Source: [Muricauda] lutisoli (nom. illeg.) | GTDB lineage: Bacteria; Bacteroidota; Bacteroidia; Flavobacteriales; Flavobacteriaceae | Direction: 5' to 3' | Length of the DNA: 64,000 nt | NCBI RefSeq assembly: GCF_017313105.1 | Contig: NZ_JAFLND010000003.1 | Span: 560,879 to 624,878, forward strand | Part shown: piece by piece, positions 55,113 to 64,000 of the stretch | Numbering within the stretch: position 1 is the stretch's first letter | Layout of the letters: the number at the start of each line of letters is the position of its first letter | Notes under the pieces: generated by a model | What the model saw: the letters and a program-made list of their open reading frames with translations, nothing else | What the model was told of the DNA's origin: nothing | Databases searched by the model: none | Position numbers and translations under genes: made by a program

Positions 55113-56362
55113 TAATAGGTAAAGACACTTCCCGTAAACGTTACTATGATCGTGAGAAACGCCAGGATCATAAAAATAGTGTTCAGAAAGATGTATTTAA
55201 CAATTGTTTTAAATCTTCCCTGTCCATAAAATTTTCGCATCGCCTTATAAAGGTAGAAGCCAAATATGAGCAAGAAAATCCCCGCGCTGCTCGTGTCGAA
55301 TATTGCATCCACCGTTAAGCTAAGGATGAGCAATATAAATAAGAGTGACTGATTGTGAAAGCTAAAAATAAGATGATCGGTGTAGGTATGGTTATTTCTG
55401 ATGTAAACCAGTGAAATGAACAGCGTGAACACCGGCAAAAAGAAAAATATAACGAAGGGAAGCTTGGATATGGTGTCGTTAAGCCATGTGCCCGGTTGGC
55501 TCATTACCTTCCAAATACTGTTGGAGAAATTGAAAGCCATTTTATTGGTCGTGGTCCCTGCAATATTATACTTGGCTTGCGCTTGTTCAAAGTTGTAAAG
55601 GGTATCTTTTTTAATGTACATCCCAAAAAATTCAGCTTTTTTTGAAAATGCACCCATGCCCGATTCCTTTTCAATACTCTTATAATACGCCACGGGGTCG
55701 GCATTCATAAAAGAATCCTTTTGTTTTGTCTTTTCATTTGCACCCTCCATCAATACGCCCAAGGAATCCAGGTATTTTAATTGTGATGACATTTCGGAGT
55801 CATCATTTTTAACGGAATCGAACTTTTGGAAGCCTGCCAAAATATCGGGATTCTCCTTTTTTAACGAATCCCATTTTTTCATGGCGTTTTTAGATTGTTT
55901 TTCCAGCGCTACACTGTCCACTTCCAAATCTCCAGAGCCTAAGTCAAAGCTTATGGGGCCGTTGTATATGGTGCCGTTGAAATTTTTGGCGGCTTCATCC
56001 AAATTGGAAAAACGGTTGTTGTACGTGAACATCAAAAAGTATAAAAAGGCCAAACTCAATAAAAACCGAAACGGGTTGGTATAGGTTATTCTTTTTCCGT
56101 TCACATAATCCTCCGTAATTCTACCGGGCCTTAATAAAAGGGCGTATAGTGTTTTTAGAAGCTTGGAGTCGTAATTGATGAGGCTGGAGAAAAACTCATC
56201 AAAAAAATCTTTCAGTGTAAGTTTTTTTGTGCTGTTGGCTTGAGAGCAGTTTGGGCAATACTTGTCGCTAATATCCAAGGGGTGGCCGCAGTTTAGGCAT
56301 TTTACCCCTCTAAACTTGAGTTCGTAGCGACCTTTGGTGATCAAACCATCTTTTTTCCCCAT
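55112..56362 (-). CDS. DUF3667 membrane protein with an N-terminal zinc ribbon
   Basis: The product has 416 residues. At the N-terminus an intact four-Cys zinc ribbon (CLNCGHPL and YCPNCSQ, about residues 19-38) is followed by the DUF3667 core (FFDEFFSSLINYDSKLLKTLYALLLRPGRIT, TNPFRFLLSLAFLYFLMF). After a long charged extracytoplasmic region (about 130-275) come three to four membrane helices at the C-terminus. Function unknown. It sits between the T9SS plug gene and apaG on the same strand. Confidence 0.85.
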   Translation of the reverse strand: MGKKDGLITKGRYELKFRGVKCLNCGHPLDISDKYCPNCSQANSTKKLTLKDFFDEFFSSLINYDSKLLKTLYALLLRPGRITEDYVNGKRITYTNPFRFLLSLAFLYFLMFTYNNRFSNLDEAAKNFNGTIYNGPISFDLGSGDLEVDSVALEKQSKNAMKKWDSLKKENPDILAGFQKFDSVKNDDSEMSSQLKYLDSLGVLMEGANEKTKQKDSFMNADPVAYYKSIEKESGMGAFSKKAEFFGMYIKKDTLYNFEQAQAKYNIAGTTTNKMAFNFSNSIWKVMSQPGTWLNDTISKLPFVIFFFLPVFTLFISLVYIRNNHTYTDHLIFSFHNQSLLFILLILSLTVDAIFDTSSAGIFLLIFGFYLYKAMRKFYGQGRFKTIVKYIFLNTIFMILAFLTIIVTFTGSVFTY

Positions 56363-56392
56363 ACCTTTTTAAGGATTTGGGTCTAAAGATAA

Positions 56393-57649
56393 TTAATTAC
56401 TGATATTTCTGGAGTTAACAGACCCTATACCTATAATACTGTCGTACATGTCCCCGAAATCCCTGTAATAGACCAAAATCAAATAGTTGTTTTCTGTAAA
56501 GTGGAAGTTTCCGCTCACAAGATTGGGCTCGATGGTTCCATCCTCTTTTTGTACAACATATTTGTAATTGTAGAAACCTTGTTTCATTATAAGGGTCGTT
56601 TCGAACTTTCCGGTTTCTTCATTAAAGGTCATTTTGTTTTCTTCTTCCAATGCATAGTTGTTGAACTTGCCAATAACATACACATTGTCCAGGCCGATCA
56701 TATTGGAATATGGAAGGCTGAAATGTACTTTGGAATACTCTGCCTCTCTGGATACATCTTCTCCTTGGAGGGTCCTTACCACAAAATCCCCATTGATGTC
56801 CGGGAAATAAGTGTACTCCTTGTCGTACCTATATTCACTGCTGAATAAGTAGTGGTGGTACACATCTCTCATTGCTATGTTTGATATGGCAAACGTAGGT
56901 GAGCGAAGGTCTTTGGTGTCAAAGTTCAGGTATTCGTTTCCTCCAAAAAAACTGGTTTCTTCATTGTATTTGTACACGAGTTCCCTTCCAATGGTGAATT
57001 GAGGTTTGATGTTGTAAAGCGCTGAGGGCCATTGATGATTTTGGATAATGGCCACTTTAACTTCTTTTTTTGGGTTGACCACATTGAAACCGGCCGTATT
57101 GATATTGAACTGTACAACCTGTTTGGTGTTTATAAAATTGAAGTCACGAGATCTTTTTACGGTGCCGGCAACGGAAACTGCATCCCTGAATACAACAAAC
57201 CTTCTGGAGAATTGAAGGTCACCATAGCTATTGTAAATTTCCAGGATGTAGTTGCCCGTAACTTTTAGTTTAACATTTTCGTTCGGAATTGTTAATCTAT
57301 AATTGGAGTAGGGCTGCAGGGTGGTATAGCTGTTTTCGTAATCTATTATTCTCTGGTTGTCCGATCCCGATAGGTATTGGGATTTTAATAGTTGGGAAGG
57401 GGTCCAGTCATAATCGCAATGTATAATTTTGTAGTAGTAATCCTGTTCGTTGGCAGTTAGGTCATCAAACTCCAAGGTCATTGATTCCCCAAGTTGTACT
57501 ACGGGAAATTGGTCTTCGGTTGGACCTTTAAAAACCACTGTTTTTATATTATTGGGAGGATTTACTTCTTCCAAAACCTGTCCAAAAGATGAGGTGGCAA
57601 CGAAACTTAATAAGAGCAGAATGTAGGTAAAGCGCTTCAATAGTATCAA
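56393..57649 (-). CDS. Type IX secretion plug protein (DUF5103)
   Basis: This 418-residue secreted protein has a signal peptide (about 1-23, LLLLSFVATSSFGQ) and tandem beta domains; the family is recognised by YYYKIIHCDYDW, PYSNYRLTIPNENVKLKVTGNY and PYSNMIGLDNVYVIGKFNNYAL. In Flavobacterium johnsoniae the Plug protein closes the periplasmic side of the SprA translocon. It starts an apparent operon with DUF3667 and apaG. Confidence 0.82.
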   Translation of the reverse strand: MILLKRFTYILLLLSFVATSSFGQVLEEVNPPNNIKTVVFKGPTEDQFPVVQLGESMTLEFDDLTANEQDYYYKIIHCDYDWTPSQLLKSQYLSGSDNQRIIDYENSYTTLQPYSNYRLTIPNENVKLKVTGNYILEIYNSYGDLQFSRRFVVFRDAVSVAGTVKRSRDFNFINTKQVVQFNINTAGFNVVNPKKEVKVAIIQNHQWPSALYNIKPQFTIGRELVYKYNEETSFFGGNEYLNFDTKDLRSPTFAISNIAMRDVYHHYLFSSEYRYDKEYTYFPDINGDFVVRTLQGEDVSREAEYSKVHFSLPYSNMIGLDNVYVIGKFNNYALEEENKMTFNEETGKFETTLIMKQGFYNYKYVVQKEDGTIEPNLVSGNFHFTENNYLILVYYRDFGDMYDSIIGIGSVNSRNISN

Positions 57650-57746
57650 TTTGAGGTAAAGGTAAACAAAAAGTATGCCTATTGAATTAAGCTCGCCATA
57701 ATCCCAATTTTATGGTTAATTATTATGAAAACAATCCTTTTAGTGC

Positions 57747-57754
57747 TATTTTTG
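57747..57754 (+). promoter_or_regulatory. -7 element of the nqr operon promoter
   Basis: TATTTTTG is an exact TAnnTTTG match, 34 bases before the ATG of nqrA. The rest of the 139-base gap shows no other feature. Confidence 0.6.
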
Positions 57755-57788
57755 CGTCCGATTTTGATAACAAAAGGTCTACAATAAT

Positions 57789-59141
57789 ATGTCTAAAGAC
57801 ATCCGGATTAGAAAGGGGTTGAACATCAACCTCGTCGGGGCTGCAGAGCAGACTATTTCCAAAGCCGTTACCAGTAACGTGTATGCCCTGAACCTAGATG
57901 ATTTCCATGGAATCACTCCAAAAATGTTGATAAAACAAGGGGAAGAGGTAAAAGCGGGCGAAGCTCTCTTTTACAATAAGAACAATGAGGCTATGCACTT
58001 TGTTTCTCCCGTGAGTGGTGAACTTGTCGAAATTGTTAGGGGAGCAAGAAGAAAAATTTTAACGTTGAAGATTCTTGCCGATAAAGAACAAGATTACGCA
58101 ATAAATAAGGTGCCGGATTTGGATTCGGCGGATGGAGAAGCCATTAAATCCTACCTCTTGCAGTGTGGTGGATGGCCTTTCATCAAGCAAAGACCTTATG
58201 ACGTGATCGCTGACCCAAATGCAACCCCAAAAGCTATTTTTATTTCGGGCTACGCAACAGCACCTTTGGCAGCAGACCCTGACTTTGTTTTAAAGGATAA
58301 GGAACAGGAGATTCAAGCAGCTGTAATCGCGCTTGGTAAAATGACACCCGGTAAAATCCATGTGACAATCGAGAAATCGAGTATGTCTCCGCTTAGGGAC
58401 CTTAAGGGGGTTGAGCTTCACAGGATATCTGGTCCGCATCCAGCCGGTTTGGTTGGAACCCAGATCAACAAGATCGATCCTGTAAACAAAGGCGAAGTGG
58501 TATGGACCTTGTCCCCGCAAGACCTTGTAATGTTGGGTGAGCTGTTGTTGACAGGGAAGTTCAATGCGGAAAGAATTGTTGCATTGGCCGGTTCGGTGAT
58601 AAAGGAGCCAAAGTATTACAAAACCAAAATAGGTGCCGAAATCTCTACTTTTTTGTATGCAAGTGGCGTAAAAGAGGATAGGTTCAGGTTGATCAATGGG
58701 GATGTGCTTACTGGTACCAAGACCAACACTGAAGGACATCTTGGTTTTTATAACAACACGGTTACTGCCATTCCAGAGGGCGACGATTATGAGTTCTTTG
58801 GGTGGAACAAACCTGTATTCGATAAAATCTCAACAACCAGGGCATTGACATTTTCTTGGTTGCAGCCTAAAAAGAAATACGACCTCGATACCAACACTAA
58901 TGGTGAACACAGAGCTTTTGTGGTAACGGGTCAATACGAAGAAGTTTTTCCAATGGATATTTACCCGCTTCAATTGTTGAAGGCATGTATGGTGAAAGAT
59001 TTGGATGAAATGGAGCAATTGGGGCTTTATGAAGTGGCTCCCGAGGATTTCTCATTGACAGAATTCATATGCATATCAAAACAACCACACCAACAAATAA
59101 TCAGGGAAGGATTGGATTTGTTGCAAAAAGAACTTGGATAA
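57789..59141 (+). CDS. nqrA: Na+-translocating NADH:quinone reductase subunit A
   Basis: The 450-residue peripheral subunit of the six-gene Nqr complex contributes to quinone binding. It has an N-terminal barrel-sandwich part (LINVVGAAEQ-like start, VSPVSGELVEIVRGARRKIL) and the RnfC-like core with GPHPAGLVGTQINKIDPV. No Fe-S cysteine clusters are present, as expected for NqrA. Overlap or near-contact with nqrB shows operonic expression. Confidence 0.95.
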   Translation: MSKDIRIRKGLNINLVGAAEQTISKAVTSNVYALNLDDFHGITPKMLIKQGEEVKAGEALFYNKNNEAMHFVSPVSGELVEIVRGARRKILTLKILADKEQDYAINKVPDLDSADGEAIKSYLLQCGGWPFIKQRPYDVIADPNATPKAIFISGYATAPLAADPDFVLKDKEQEIQAAVIALGKMTPGKIHVTIEKSSMSPLRDLKGVELHRISGPHPAGLVGTQINKIDPVNKGEVVWTLSPQDLVMLGELLLTGKFNAERIVALAGSVIKEPKYYKTKIGAEISTFLYASGVKEDRFRLINGDVLTGTKTNTEGHLGFYNNTVTAIPEGDDYEFFGWNKPVFDKISTTRALTFSWLQPKKKYDLDTNTNGEHRAFVVTGQYEEVFPMDIYPLQLLKACMVKDLDEMEQLGLYEVAPEDFSLTEFICISKQPHQQIIREGLDLLQKELG

Positions 59142-59142
59142 T

Positions 59143-60390
59143 ATGGGCATGAAAGAAAAATTACATCAGTTAAAACTTAAGTATCAGGGCAAAAAAATGG
59201 CTCCGGCCTTCAATGCGCTGCATACTTTTCTTTATACACCTAATGAAACAACGCACTCAGGTGCGCATGTGAGGGGTGCAGATGATCTTAAGCGTACCAT
59301 GAACACGGTGATTTTGGCTTTGGTGCCATGTTTGTTGTTCGGTATGTTCAATGCGGGTTATCAGCATTATTCGGCAATCAATGGATTTCCAGAAAATTTT
59401 TCCCTTATCAATGACTTCTTGACTTGGGATAACTTTTTGGTGGGGATCACAACGGTACTGCCATTGGTCATCGTTTCCTATGGAATTGGATTGGGTATCG
59501 AATTCTTGTTCGCCGTGATCAAAGGCCATGAGGTCGAAGAGGGATATTTGGTGACGGGAATGTTGGTTCCCTTGATCATCCCTGTAGATACGCCACTTTG
59601 GATGTTGGCGATAGCTGTAGCCTTTGGTGTTGTAATCGGTAAAGAAGTTTTTGGTGGTACAGGAATGAATATATTAAATCCAGCACTGACGATCCGTGCA
59701 TTCTTGTTCTTTGCTTACCCTACTTGGATGAGTGGAGATAAGGTATGGGTGCATGAAGCAGTGGAAAGAGCTGGAACTGCAGATGCCATTTCTGGTGAAA
59801 CGGTGCTTGGTTCACTGGCTCAGGGTTCAGATTACAGTTATTCACTGGCCGATATGTTCTTTGGGTTTATTCCAGGCTCAGTTGGTGAAACATCTACCTT
59901 GTTAATTATATTGGGAGGACTTTTCTTGATTTTCTCAAAAATAGCCTCTTGGAGAATTATGGTGAGCGCCGTTATTGGTGCATTGGCCATGGGACTCATA
60001 TTTAATGGTATAATAGATGCTGGTTGGTTGCCGGAATACAGTAAGTTCTATGCGTTAATGAGTTTCCCTTACTGGCAGCACTTGTTGGTGGGAGGTTTGG
60101 CCTTCGGTATTGTATTTATGGCCACTGACCCTGTAACAGGTTCTCAGACCAATAAAGGTAAATGGTACTACGGTTTCTTTATCGGATTCCTTTCGGTAAT
60201 GATCAGGGTGTTCAACCCGGGGTATCCAGAAGGTGTTTTCTTGGCAATCTTGCTAATGAACGTATTTGCACCTACCATTGACCACTACGTAGTGAGAGGT
60301 AACATCAAAAAGAGATTGAAACGATTTAAGACAGCAACCATTTATCCAAAATCTTCGGATGAGGTTGAATTAAAAACGGAAACAGCTTAA
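59143..60390 (+). CDS. nqrB: Na+-translocating NADH:quinone reductase subunit B
   Basis: The product has 415 residues from ATG 59143, one base after the nqrA stop; an earlier TTG (59134) overlaps nqrA and is less likely. It has about ten membrane helices with the covalent FMN site in GETSTLLIILGG (Thr) and the NPALTIRAFLFFAYP segment. It forms the sodium path together with NqrD and NqrE, and carries riboflavin in characterised complexes. Confidence 0.95.
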   Translation: MGMKEKLHQLKLKYQGKKMAPAFNALHTFLYTPNETTHSGAHVRGADDLKRTMNTVILALVPCLLFGMFNAGYQHYSAINGFPENFSLINDFLTWDNFLVGITTVLPLVIVSYGIGLGIEFLFAVIKGHEVEEGYLVTGMLVPLIIPVDTPLWMLAIAVAFGVVIGKEVFGGTGMNILNPALTIRAFLFFAYPTWMSGDKVWVHEAVERAGTADAISGETVLGSLAQGSDYSYSLADMFFGFIPGSVGETSTLLIILGGLFLIFSKIASWRIMVSAVIGALAMGLIFNGIIDAGWLPEYSKFYALMSFPYWQHLLVGGLAFGIVFMATDPVTGSQTNKGKWYYGFFIGFLSVMIRVFNPGYPEGVFLAILLMNVFAPTIDHYVVRGNIKKRLKRFKTATIYPKSSDEVELKTETA

Positions 60391-60392
60391 TT

Positions 60393-61142
60393 ATGGCAGT
60401 CAATACAGAAAAAAATAGCTACACAGTACTCTTTGCAGTCCTAATGGTTATTGTTGTAGGATCGTTATTGGCATTTGTTGCATCTGGCCTTAAGCCAATG
60501 ATCGATGAGAATGAACGCTTTGAAAAGCAACAGAACATTCTTTATGCCATGGGAGTAAACGAAAATGAAGGAGATGGTGATGTTTCCTTTGTTCCCACTA
60601 CCGAGGTAGAGGATGAATTCTCTCAATATATAACGCAACAGTTGGTTTTGGAAGGCAGTGAGGCCGTTGAGAAGGACAATGCTTACTTGATCAATGTGGA
60701 AAAGGCATTGGCCAAGGCCAAAAGTGGTGAAAAAGCAGAGCTTCCATTGTTGATCGGGGAAAAGGACGGTGAAAAATTCTACATCATTCCAATGTACGGT
60801 AAAGGTCTTTGGGATGCTATTTGGGGATATATGTCCGTAGGCGAGAACATGGAGATTAAAGGAGTTTATTTTGATCACCGTGGAGAAACTCCCGGTCTGG
60901 GAGCCAACATCAAGCAACGTTTTTTTATGGATGACTTTAAAGGAGAATCCATTATGGACGATAATTCTTATGTAGGAGTAGAGGTGGCAAAAGGAAACAA
61001 TGATCCTTTGAACAACGATAAAGAAGATAATCAAGTAGATGCTTTGGCAGGAGCTACAATTACCGGTAACGGTGTTACCGCAATGATTAAAGAAAGCCTG
61101 AAACTCTACAAACCTTATTTACAAACTATTAGATCCAATTAA
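60393..61142 (+). CDS. nqrC: Na+-translocating NADH:quinone reductase subunit C
   Basis: This 249-residue protein has one N-terminal membrane helix (about 11-30) and an extracytoplasmic FMN-binding domain. The covalent FMN threonine lies in AGATITGNGV near residue 229; GLWDAIWGYMSV and HRGETPGLGANI are further family motifs. It starts two bases after nqrB. Confidence 0.95.
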   Translation: MAVNTEKNSYTVLFAVLMVIVVGSLLAFVASGLKPMIDENERFEKQQNILYAMGVNENEGDGDVSFVPTTEVEDEFSQYITQQLVLEGSEAVEKDNAYLINVEKALAKAKSGEKAELPLLIGEKDGEKFYIIPMYGKGLWDAIWGYMSVGENMEIKGVYFDHRGETPGLGANIKQRFFMDDFKGESIMDDNSYVGVEVAKGNNDPLNNDKEDNQVDALAGATITGNGVTAMIKESLKLYKPYLQTIRSN

Positions 61143-61143
61143 T

Positions 61144-61791
61144 ATGGCGCTACTATCAAAAAAAGATGCAAATCTGATAAAAGACCCGTTAGCGGACAAC
61201 AACCCTATTACCATTCAGGTATTGGGTATTTGTTCGGCCTTGGCGATTACTGCAGAGCTTAAAGCCTCTGTGGTTATGGCAATATCCGTATTGTTCGTGT
61301 TGGGTGTGGGTAACGTAGTAATATCGCTCATACGTAATATCATACCCGCTAAAATCCGAATTATTGTACAGTTGGTCGTAGTTGCCTCTTTGGTGATTAT
61401 TGTGGACCAAGTATTGAAGGCCTTTGCTTATGAATTAAGTAAAACGCTATCGGTATTCGTTGGGTTGATCATTACAAACTGTATCATCATGGGACGATTC
61501 GAAGCTTTTGCCTTGGGTAATGGTCCTTGGAAATCTTTCTTGGATGGTATAGGTAATGCATTGGGATATGGAGTAATCCTTGTAATTGTAGGTTTCTTTA
61601 GGGAACTATTGGGTTCAGGTACTCTTTTCGGAATGAAAGTATTGGGAGACCCTGTAAGCAAAACGGGATTGTACTCCATCGGATATGAGAACAATGGCTT
61701 TATGATTATTCCTCCAGCAGCATTGATCGTTGTGGGAATCATCATTTGGGTACAACGCTCCAGAAACAGAGCATTAATTGAAGAAGCATAA
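61144..61791 (+). CDS. nqrD: Na+-translocating NADH:quinone reductase subunit D
   Basis: This 215-residue protein has six membrane helices and belongs to the NqrDE/RnfAE family. The two conserved cysteines that hold the intramembrane iron centre with NqrE are present, in GICSALAIT and TNCIIMGR. It starts one base after the nqrC stop. Confidence 0.95.
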   Translation: MALLSKKDANLIKDPLADNNPITIQVLGICSALAITAELKASVVMAISVLFVLGVGNVVISLIRNIIPAKIRIIVQLVVVASLVIIVDQVLKAFAYELSKTLSVFVGLIITNCIIMGRFEAFALGNGPWKSFLDGIGNALGYGVILVIVGFFRELLGSGTLFGMKVLGDPVSKTGLYSIGYENNGFMIIPPAALIVVGIIIWVQRSRNRALIEEA

Positions 61792-61802
61792 ACTAAGGAA
61801 GC

Positions 61803-62543
61803 ATGTTAGAGCATTTAGAACTATTTTTTAGATCAATCTTCGTAGACAATATGGTGTTTGCGGTCTTTTTGGGAATGTGTTCCTATTTGGCCGTATCCAA
61901 AAAAGTTTCTACCGCTGTAGGTTTGGGAGCTGCCGTAATATTCGTTTTGGGTGTTACCGTGCCGTTGAACTGGTTATTGGATAAATATTTATTACAAGAT
62001 GGAGCTTTGGTTTGGTTAGGTCCGGAGTATGCGGATTACGATCTTAGCTTCCTATCCTTTATTCTATTTATTGCCACCATTGCAACAATGGTACAATTGG
62101 TAGAAATCGTAGTTGAAAAATTTTCCCCATCCCTATACAACTCATTGGGTATTTTCTTGCCTTTGATTGCGGTAAACTGTGCAATCCTTGGTGGTTCGCT
62201 ATTTATGCAGACAAGGGAAATCCCAAACATTGGGCTGGCCTTAAATTATGGGATTAGCTCTGGTATAGGATGGTTCTTGGCCATTTTGGCCATAGCTGCC
62301 ATTAGGGAGAAAATTAGATATTCCAATGTTCCCGCACCATTGCGTGGTTTGGGAATTACTTTTATAATCACAGGTTTAATGGGAATCGGGTTCCAAAGTT
62401 TTGGTGGTATGCTCACAGGAGACAACGAACCACCAGAGGATACTCAGAACACTACCGTTGAAAACCAGGAAGAAAAAGAAATCAAAAAAGAGATTGAGGA
62501 TAAGGAAAAGGCAATCTCTTATAACGAAGCCATAAACAAATAG
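61803..62543 (+). CDS. nqrE: Na+-translocating NADH:quinone reductase subunit E with an acidic C-terminal extension
   Basis: The first 200 residues have six helices and the cysteines GMCSYLAVS and VNCAILGGS for the iron centre shared with NqrD. The usual length is about 200; here about 46 extra residues follow (after GGMLTGDNEPPED), rich in Glu and Lys (NQEEKEIKKEIEDKEKA), with no membrane segment. The tail may be helical. The gene lies 11 bases after nqrD and 6 before nqrF. Confidence 0.94.
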   Translation: MLEHLELFFRSIFVDNMVFAVFLGMCSYLAVSKKVSTAVGLGAAVIFVLGVTVPLNWLLDKYLLQDGALVWLGPEYADYDLSFLSFILFIATIATMVQLVEIVVEKFSPSLYNSLGIFLPLIAVNCAILGGSLFMQTREIPNIGLALNYGISSGIGWFLAILAIAAIREKIRYSNVPAPLRGLGITFIITGLMGIGFQSFGGMLTGDNEPPEDTQNTTVENQEEKEIKKEIEDKEKAISYNEAINK

Positions 62544-62549
62544 AAGAAG

Positions 62550-63860
62550 ATGATATTAGCCGCAAGTACCGGAGGTACTATCTTAATTACTGTAGTTGCA
62601 TTTCTTGTTTTGTTGTTAGTGTTGGTGGCATTATTGCTGTTCACTAAAGAAAAACTGTCCCCATCAGGACCTGTAACCATCACCATTAATGGTGAAAAGG
62701 AATTGGAAGTTGGTTCTGGAGGATCTTTGTTGTCAACGTTAGGTAATCAAAAAATATTCTTGCCATCCGCTTGTGGTGGTGGTGGAACCTGTATCCAATG
62801 TGAATGCCACGTACTATCCGGAGGAGGAGAGGCATTGCCTACGGAAACTCCCCACTTTTCAAAAAAGGAACTGCAAGAAGGGGCACGCTTGGCCTGTCAG
62901 GTTAAGGTAAAACAGGATATGGAAATCACCATTCCAGAAGAGGTATTTGGTATCAAAAAATGGGATGCCAAAGTGGTGCGTAATTACAACGTTGCCTCTT
63001 TTATTAAAGAGTTTGTGGTGGAAATCCCTGAAGAGATGAACTACAAGGCAGGTGGATATATCCAAATTGAGATTCCACCTTGCGAGGTAAAATATTCCGA
63101 TATTGATATTACCGCTCACCCAGAAGAGCACGAAACTCCGGACAAGTTCCAAGCGGAGTGGGATAAATTCAACTTGTGGCCATTGGTCATGAAAAACCCT
63201 GAAACTGTTGAAAGAGCCTATTCTATGGCCTCTTACCCAGCTGAAGGAAGAGAGATTATGTTGAACGTTCGTATTGCGACCCCACCATGGGATCGTTCCA
63301 AAAATGGATGGATGGACGTAAATCCAGGTATTGCCTCTTCATATATCTTTAGTTTAAAAGAAGGAGACCCGGTAACTATTTCTGGACCATTCGGTGAATT
63401 CTTTATCAACGAGTCCGATGCAGAAATGCTTTACGTAGGTGGTGGTGCCGGAATGGCCCCGATGCGTTCCCACTTGTACCACTTGTTCAAAACATTGAAG
63501 ACCGATAGAAAAGTTACTTATTGGTACGGTGGACGTTCCAAGAGAGAGCTCTTCTATATTGACCACTTTAAACAATTGGAGAAGGAATTCCCTAACTTTA
63601 AGTTCTACATGGCACTTTCCGAGCCATTGGAAGAGGACAATTGGAAGGTGAAGAAAGATATCAATGATGAAGAGGGCGATGGTTTTGTTGGTTTTATTCA
63701 CAATTGTGTGATAGATAACTATTTGGACCATCACGAAACGCCAGAGGATATTGAACTCTATTTTTGTGGTCCACCATTGATGAACAAAGCTGTTCAAAAA
63801 ATGGGAGAAGACTTTGGTATTCCAGATGAGAATATCAGGTTTGATGACTTTGGAGGATAA
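62550..63860 (+). CDS. nqrF: Na+-translocating NADH:quinone reductase subunit F (NADH-oxidising)
   Basis: The 436-residue entry subunit oxidises NADH. An N-terminal helix (about 9-31) anchors it; a [2Fe-2S] ferredoxin domain has ligands C75, C81, C84 and C116. The FAD domain (RAYSMASYP) and NADH domain ([32 protein letters not shown]) follow. It is the last nqr gene, followed by a repeat and a terminator. Confidence 0.96.
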   Translation: MILAASTGGTILITVVAFLVLLLVLVALLLFTKEKLSPSGPVTITINGEKELEVGSGGSLLSTLGNQKIFLPSACGGGGTCIQCECHVLSGGGEALPTETPHFSKKELQEGARLACQVKVKQDMEITIPEEVFGIKKWDAKVVRNYNVASFIKEFVVEIPEEMNYKAGGYIQIEIPPCEVKYSDIDITAHPEEHETPDKFQAEWDKFNLWPLVMKNPETVERAYSMASYPAEGREIMLNVRIATPPWDRSKNGWMDVNPGIASSYIFSLKEGDPVTISGPFGEFFINESDAEMLYVGGGAGMAPMRSHLYHLFKTLKTDRKVTYWYGGRSKRELFYIDHFKQLEKEFPNFKFYMALSEPLEEDNWKVKKDINDEEGDGFVGFIHNCVIDNYLDHHETPEDIELYFCGPPLMNKAVQKMGEDFGIPDENIRFDDFGG

Positions 63861-63876
63861 AAGCCAAAAATAAAAA

Positions 63877-63900
63877 TCACCTCGAGCAGTGTCGAGAGGT
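63877..63900 (+). repeat. Short palindromic intergenic repeat after nqrF
   Basis: ACCTCGA pairs with TCGAGAGGT (one bulged base) around GCAGTG. The core GAGC-n-n-TGTCGA is shared with the element at 10901, suggesting one dispersed family with co-varying arms. Confidence 0.55.
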
Positions 63901-63912
63901 ATCAATAAAACC

Positions 63913-63940
63913 AAACCGATGCTTCTGCATCGGTTTTTTT
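63913..63940 (+). terminator. Terminator of the nqr operon
   Basis: AAACCGATGC pairs with GCATCGGTTT around TTCT and runs into a T-tract. Confidence 0.88.
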
Positions 63941-63947
63941 GTTACTT

Positions 63948-64000
63948 ATGCGAAGAGAACTAACAGAACAGGAACTGCACAACTTGGCCATGAATATTGT
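63948..64000 (+). CDS. Start of an unidentified gene after nqrF
   Basis: The ATG at 63948 opens 17 complete codons to the window edge (MRRELTEQELHNLAMNI). I recall similar starts among short proteins encoded after nqrF in flavobacteria, but too little is visible for an assignment. The frame, ATG position after a terminator and lack of stops make a real gene likely. Confidence 0.5.
   Translation, partial: MRRELTEQELHNLAMNI

Noticed and set aside
1-64000. Mobile elements, prophage, CRISPR or defence islands
   Set aside because: No transposase, integrase, Cas gene, restriction enzyme or regular repeat array was seen; gene content is core metabolism and cell division.

Overview
The window is a contiguous chromosomal segment from a member of the Bacteroidota, most likely a marine Flavobacteriaceae. 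The evidence is the gliding/type IX secretion genes gldB, gldC, porT and a T9SS plug protein, TamL, a 287-residue primary sigma factor without region 1.1, the Bacteroidota -7 promoter motif TAnnTTTG in front of many genes, and the sodium-pumping Nqr complex. A genus close to Muricauda/Flagellimonas is a guess only. Coding density is high. There is no rRNA, CRISPR array, phage, transposase or obvious foreign island; nearly everything is core genome.

Layout. 1-9.3 kb: start of a secreted S15-type peptidase, dnaG, a LuxR-type regulator, nadE, gldBC, two hypothetical proteins, pirin, engB and an alpha/beta hydrolase. 9.4-25.1 kb: a complete division and cell-wall (dcw) operon in the order mraZ, rsmH, ftsL, ftsI, murE, mraY, murD, ftsW, murG, murC, ftsQ, ftsA, ftsZ. 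It lacks murF and ddl, starts at a MraZ-type operator and ends at a strong terminator. 25.1-34.9 kb: yqeY, tRNA-Arg(TCG), a lipoprotein, a 7TM hybrid histidine kinase, a YHS protein, a DinB/NRDE/ATP-grasp operon, DoxX plus glutathione peroxidase, ypdA and rpe. 35-41 kb (all minus strand): rpoD, pnp, rpsO, accD, fba. 41-48.8 kb: tamL, a SpoU rRNA methylase, porT, ubiE, trkA and trkH. 48.8-57.7 kb: aminotransferase, fatty-acid desaturase, rsmG, an unlisted 40-codon gene, creatininase family, pruA, apaG, DUF3667 protein and T9SS plug. 57.8-63.9 kb: nqrABCDEF, followed by a repeat, a terminator and the first codons of another gene.

How the genes fit together. The dcw block makes UDP-MurNAc-pentapeptide precursors (MurC, D, E; meso-DAP type by the DNPR motif in MurE), lipid I and lipid II (MraY, MurG), and the septal machine (FtsW/FtsI, FtsL, FtsQ, FtsA, FtsZ). 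Envelope biogenesis recurs elsewhere (GldB, PorT, plug, TamL). Energy and ion balance are represented by Nqr and TrkAH.

Most interesting points: a 40-residue, very basic and aromatic gene with a textbook promoter at 51911-52033; loss of all zinc-ribbon ligands in both DnaG and AccD; a NarL-type regulator whose phospho-acceptor Asp is Glu; a 10-bp-periodic GTGG operator before mraZ; a tRNA-Arg in which the near-universal G19-C56 pair is replaced by A19-U56; and related dispersed palindromes, one of them inside the dcw operon. I did not find a clear novel defence or mobile system.
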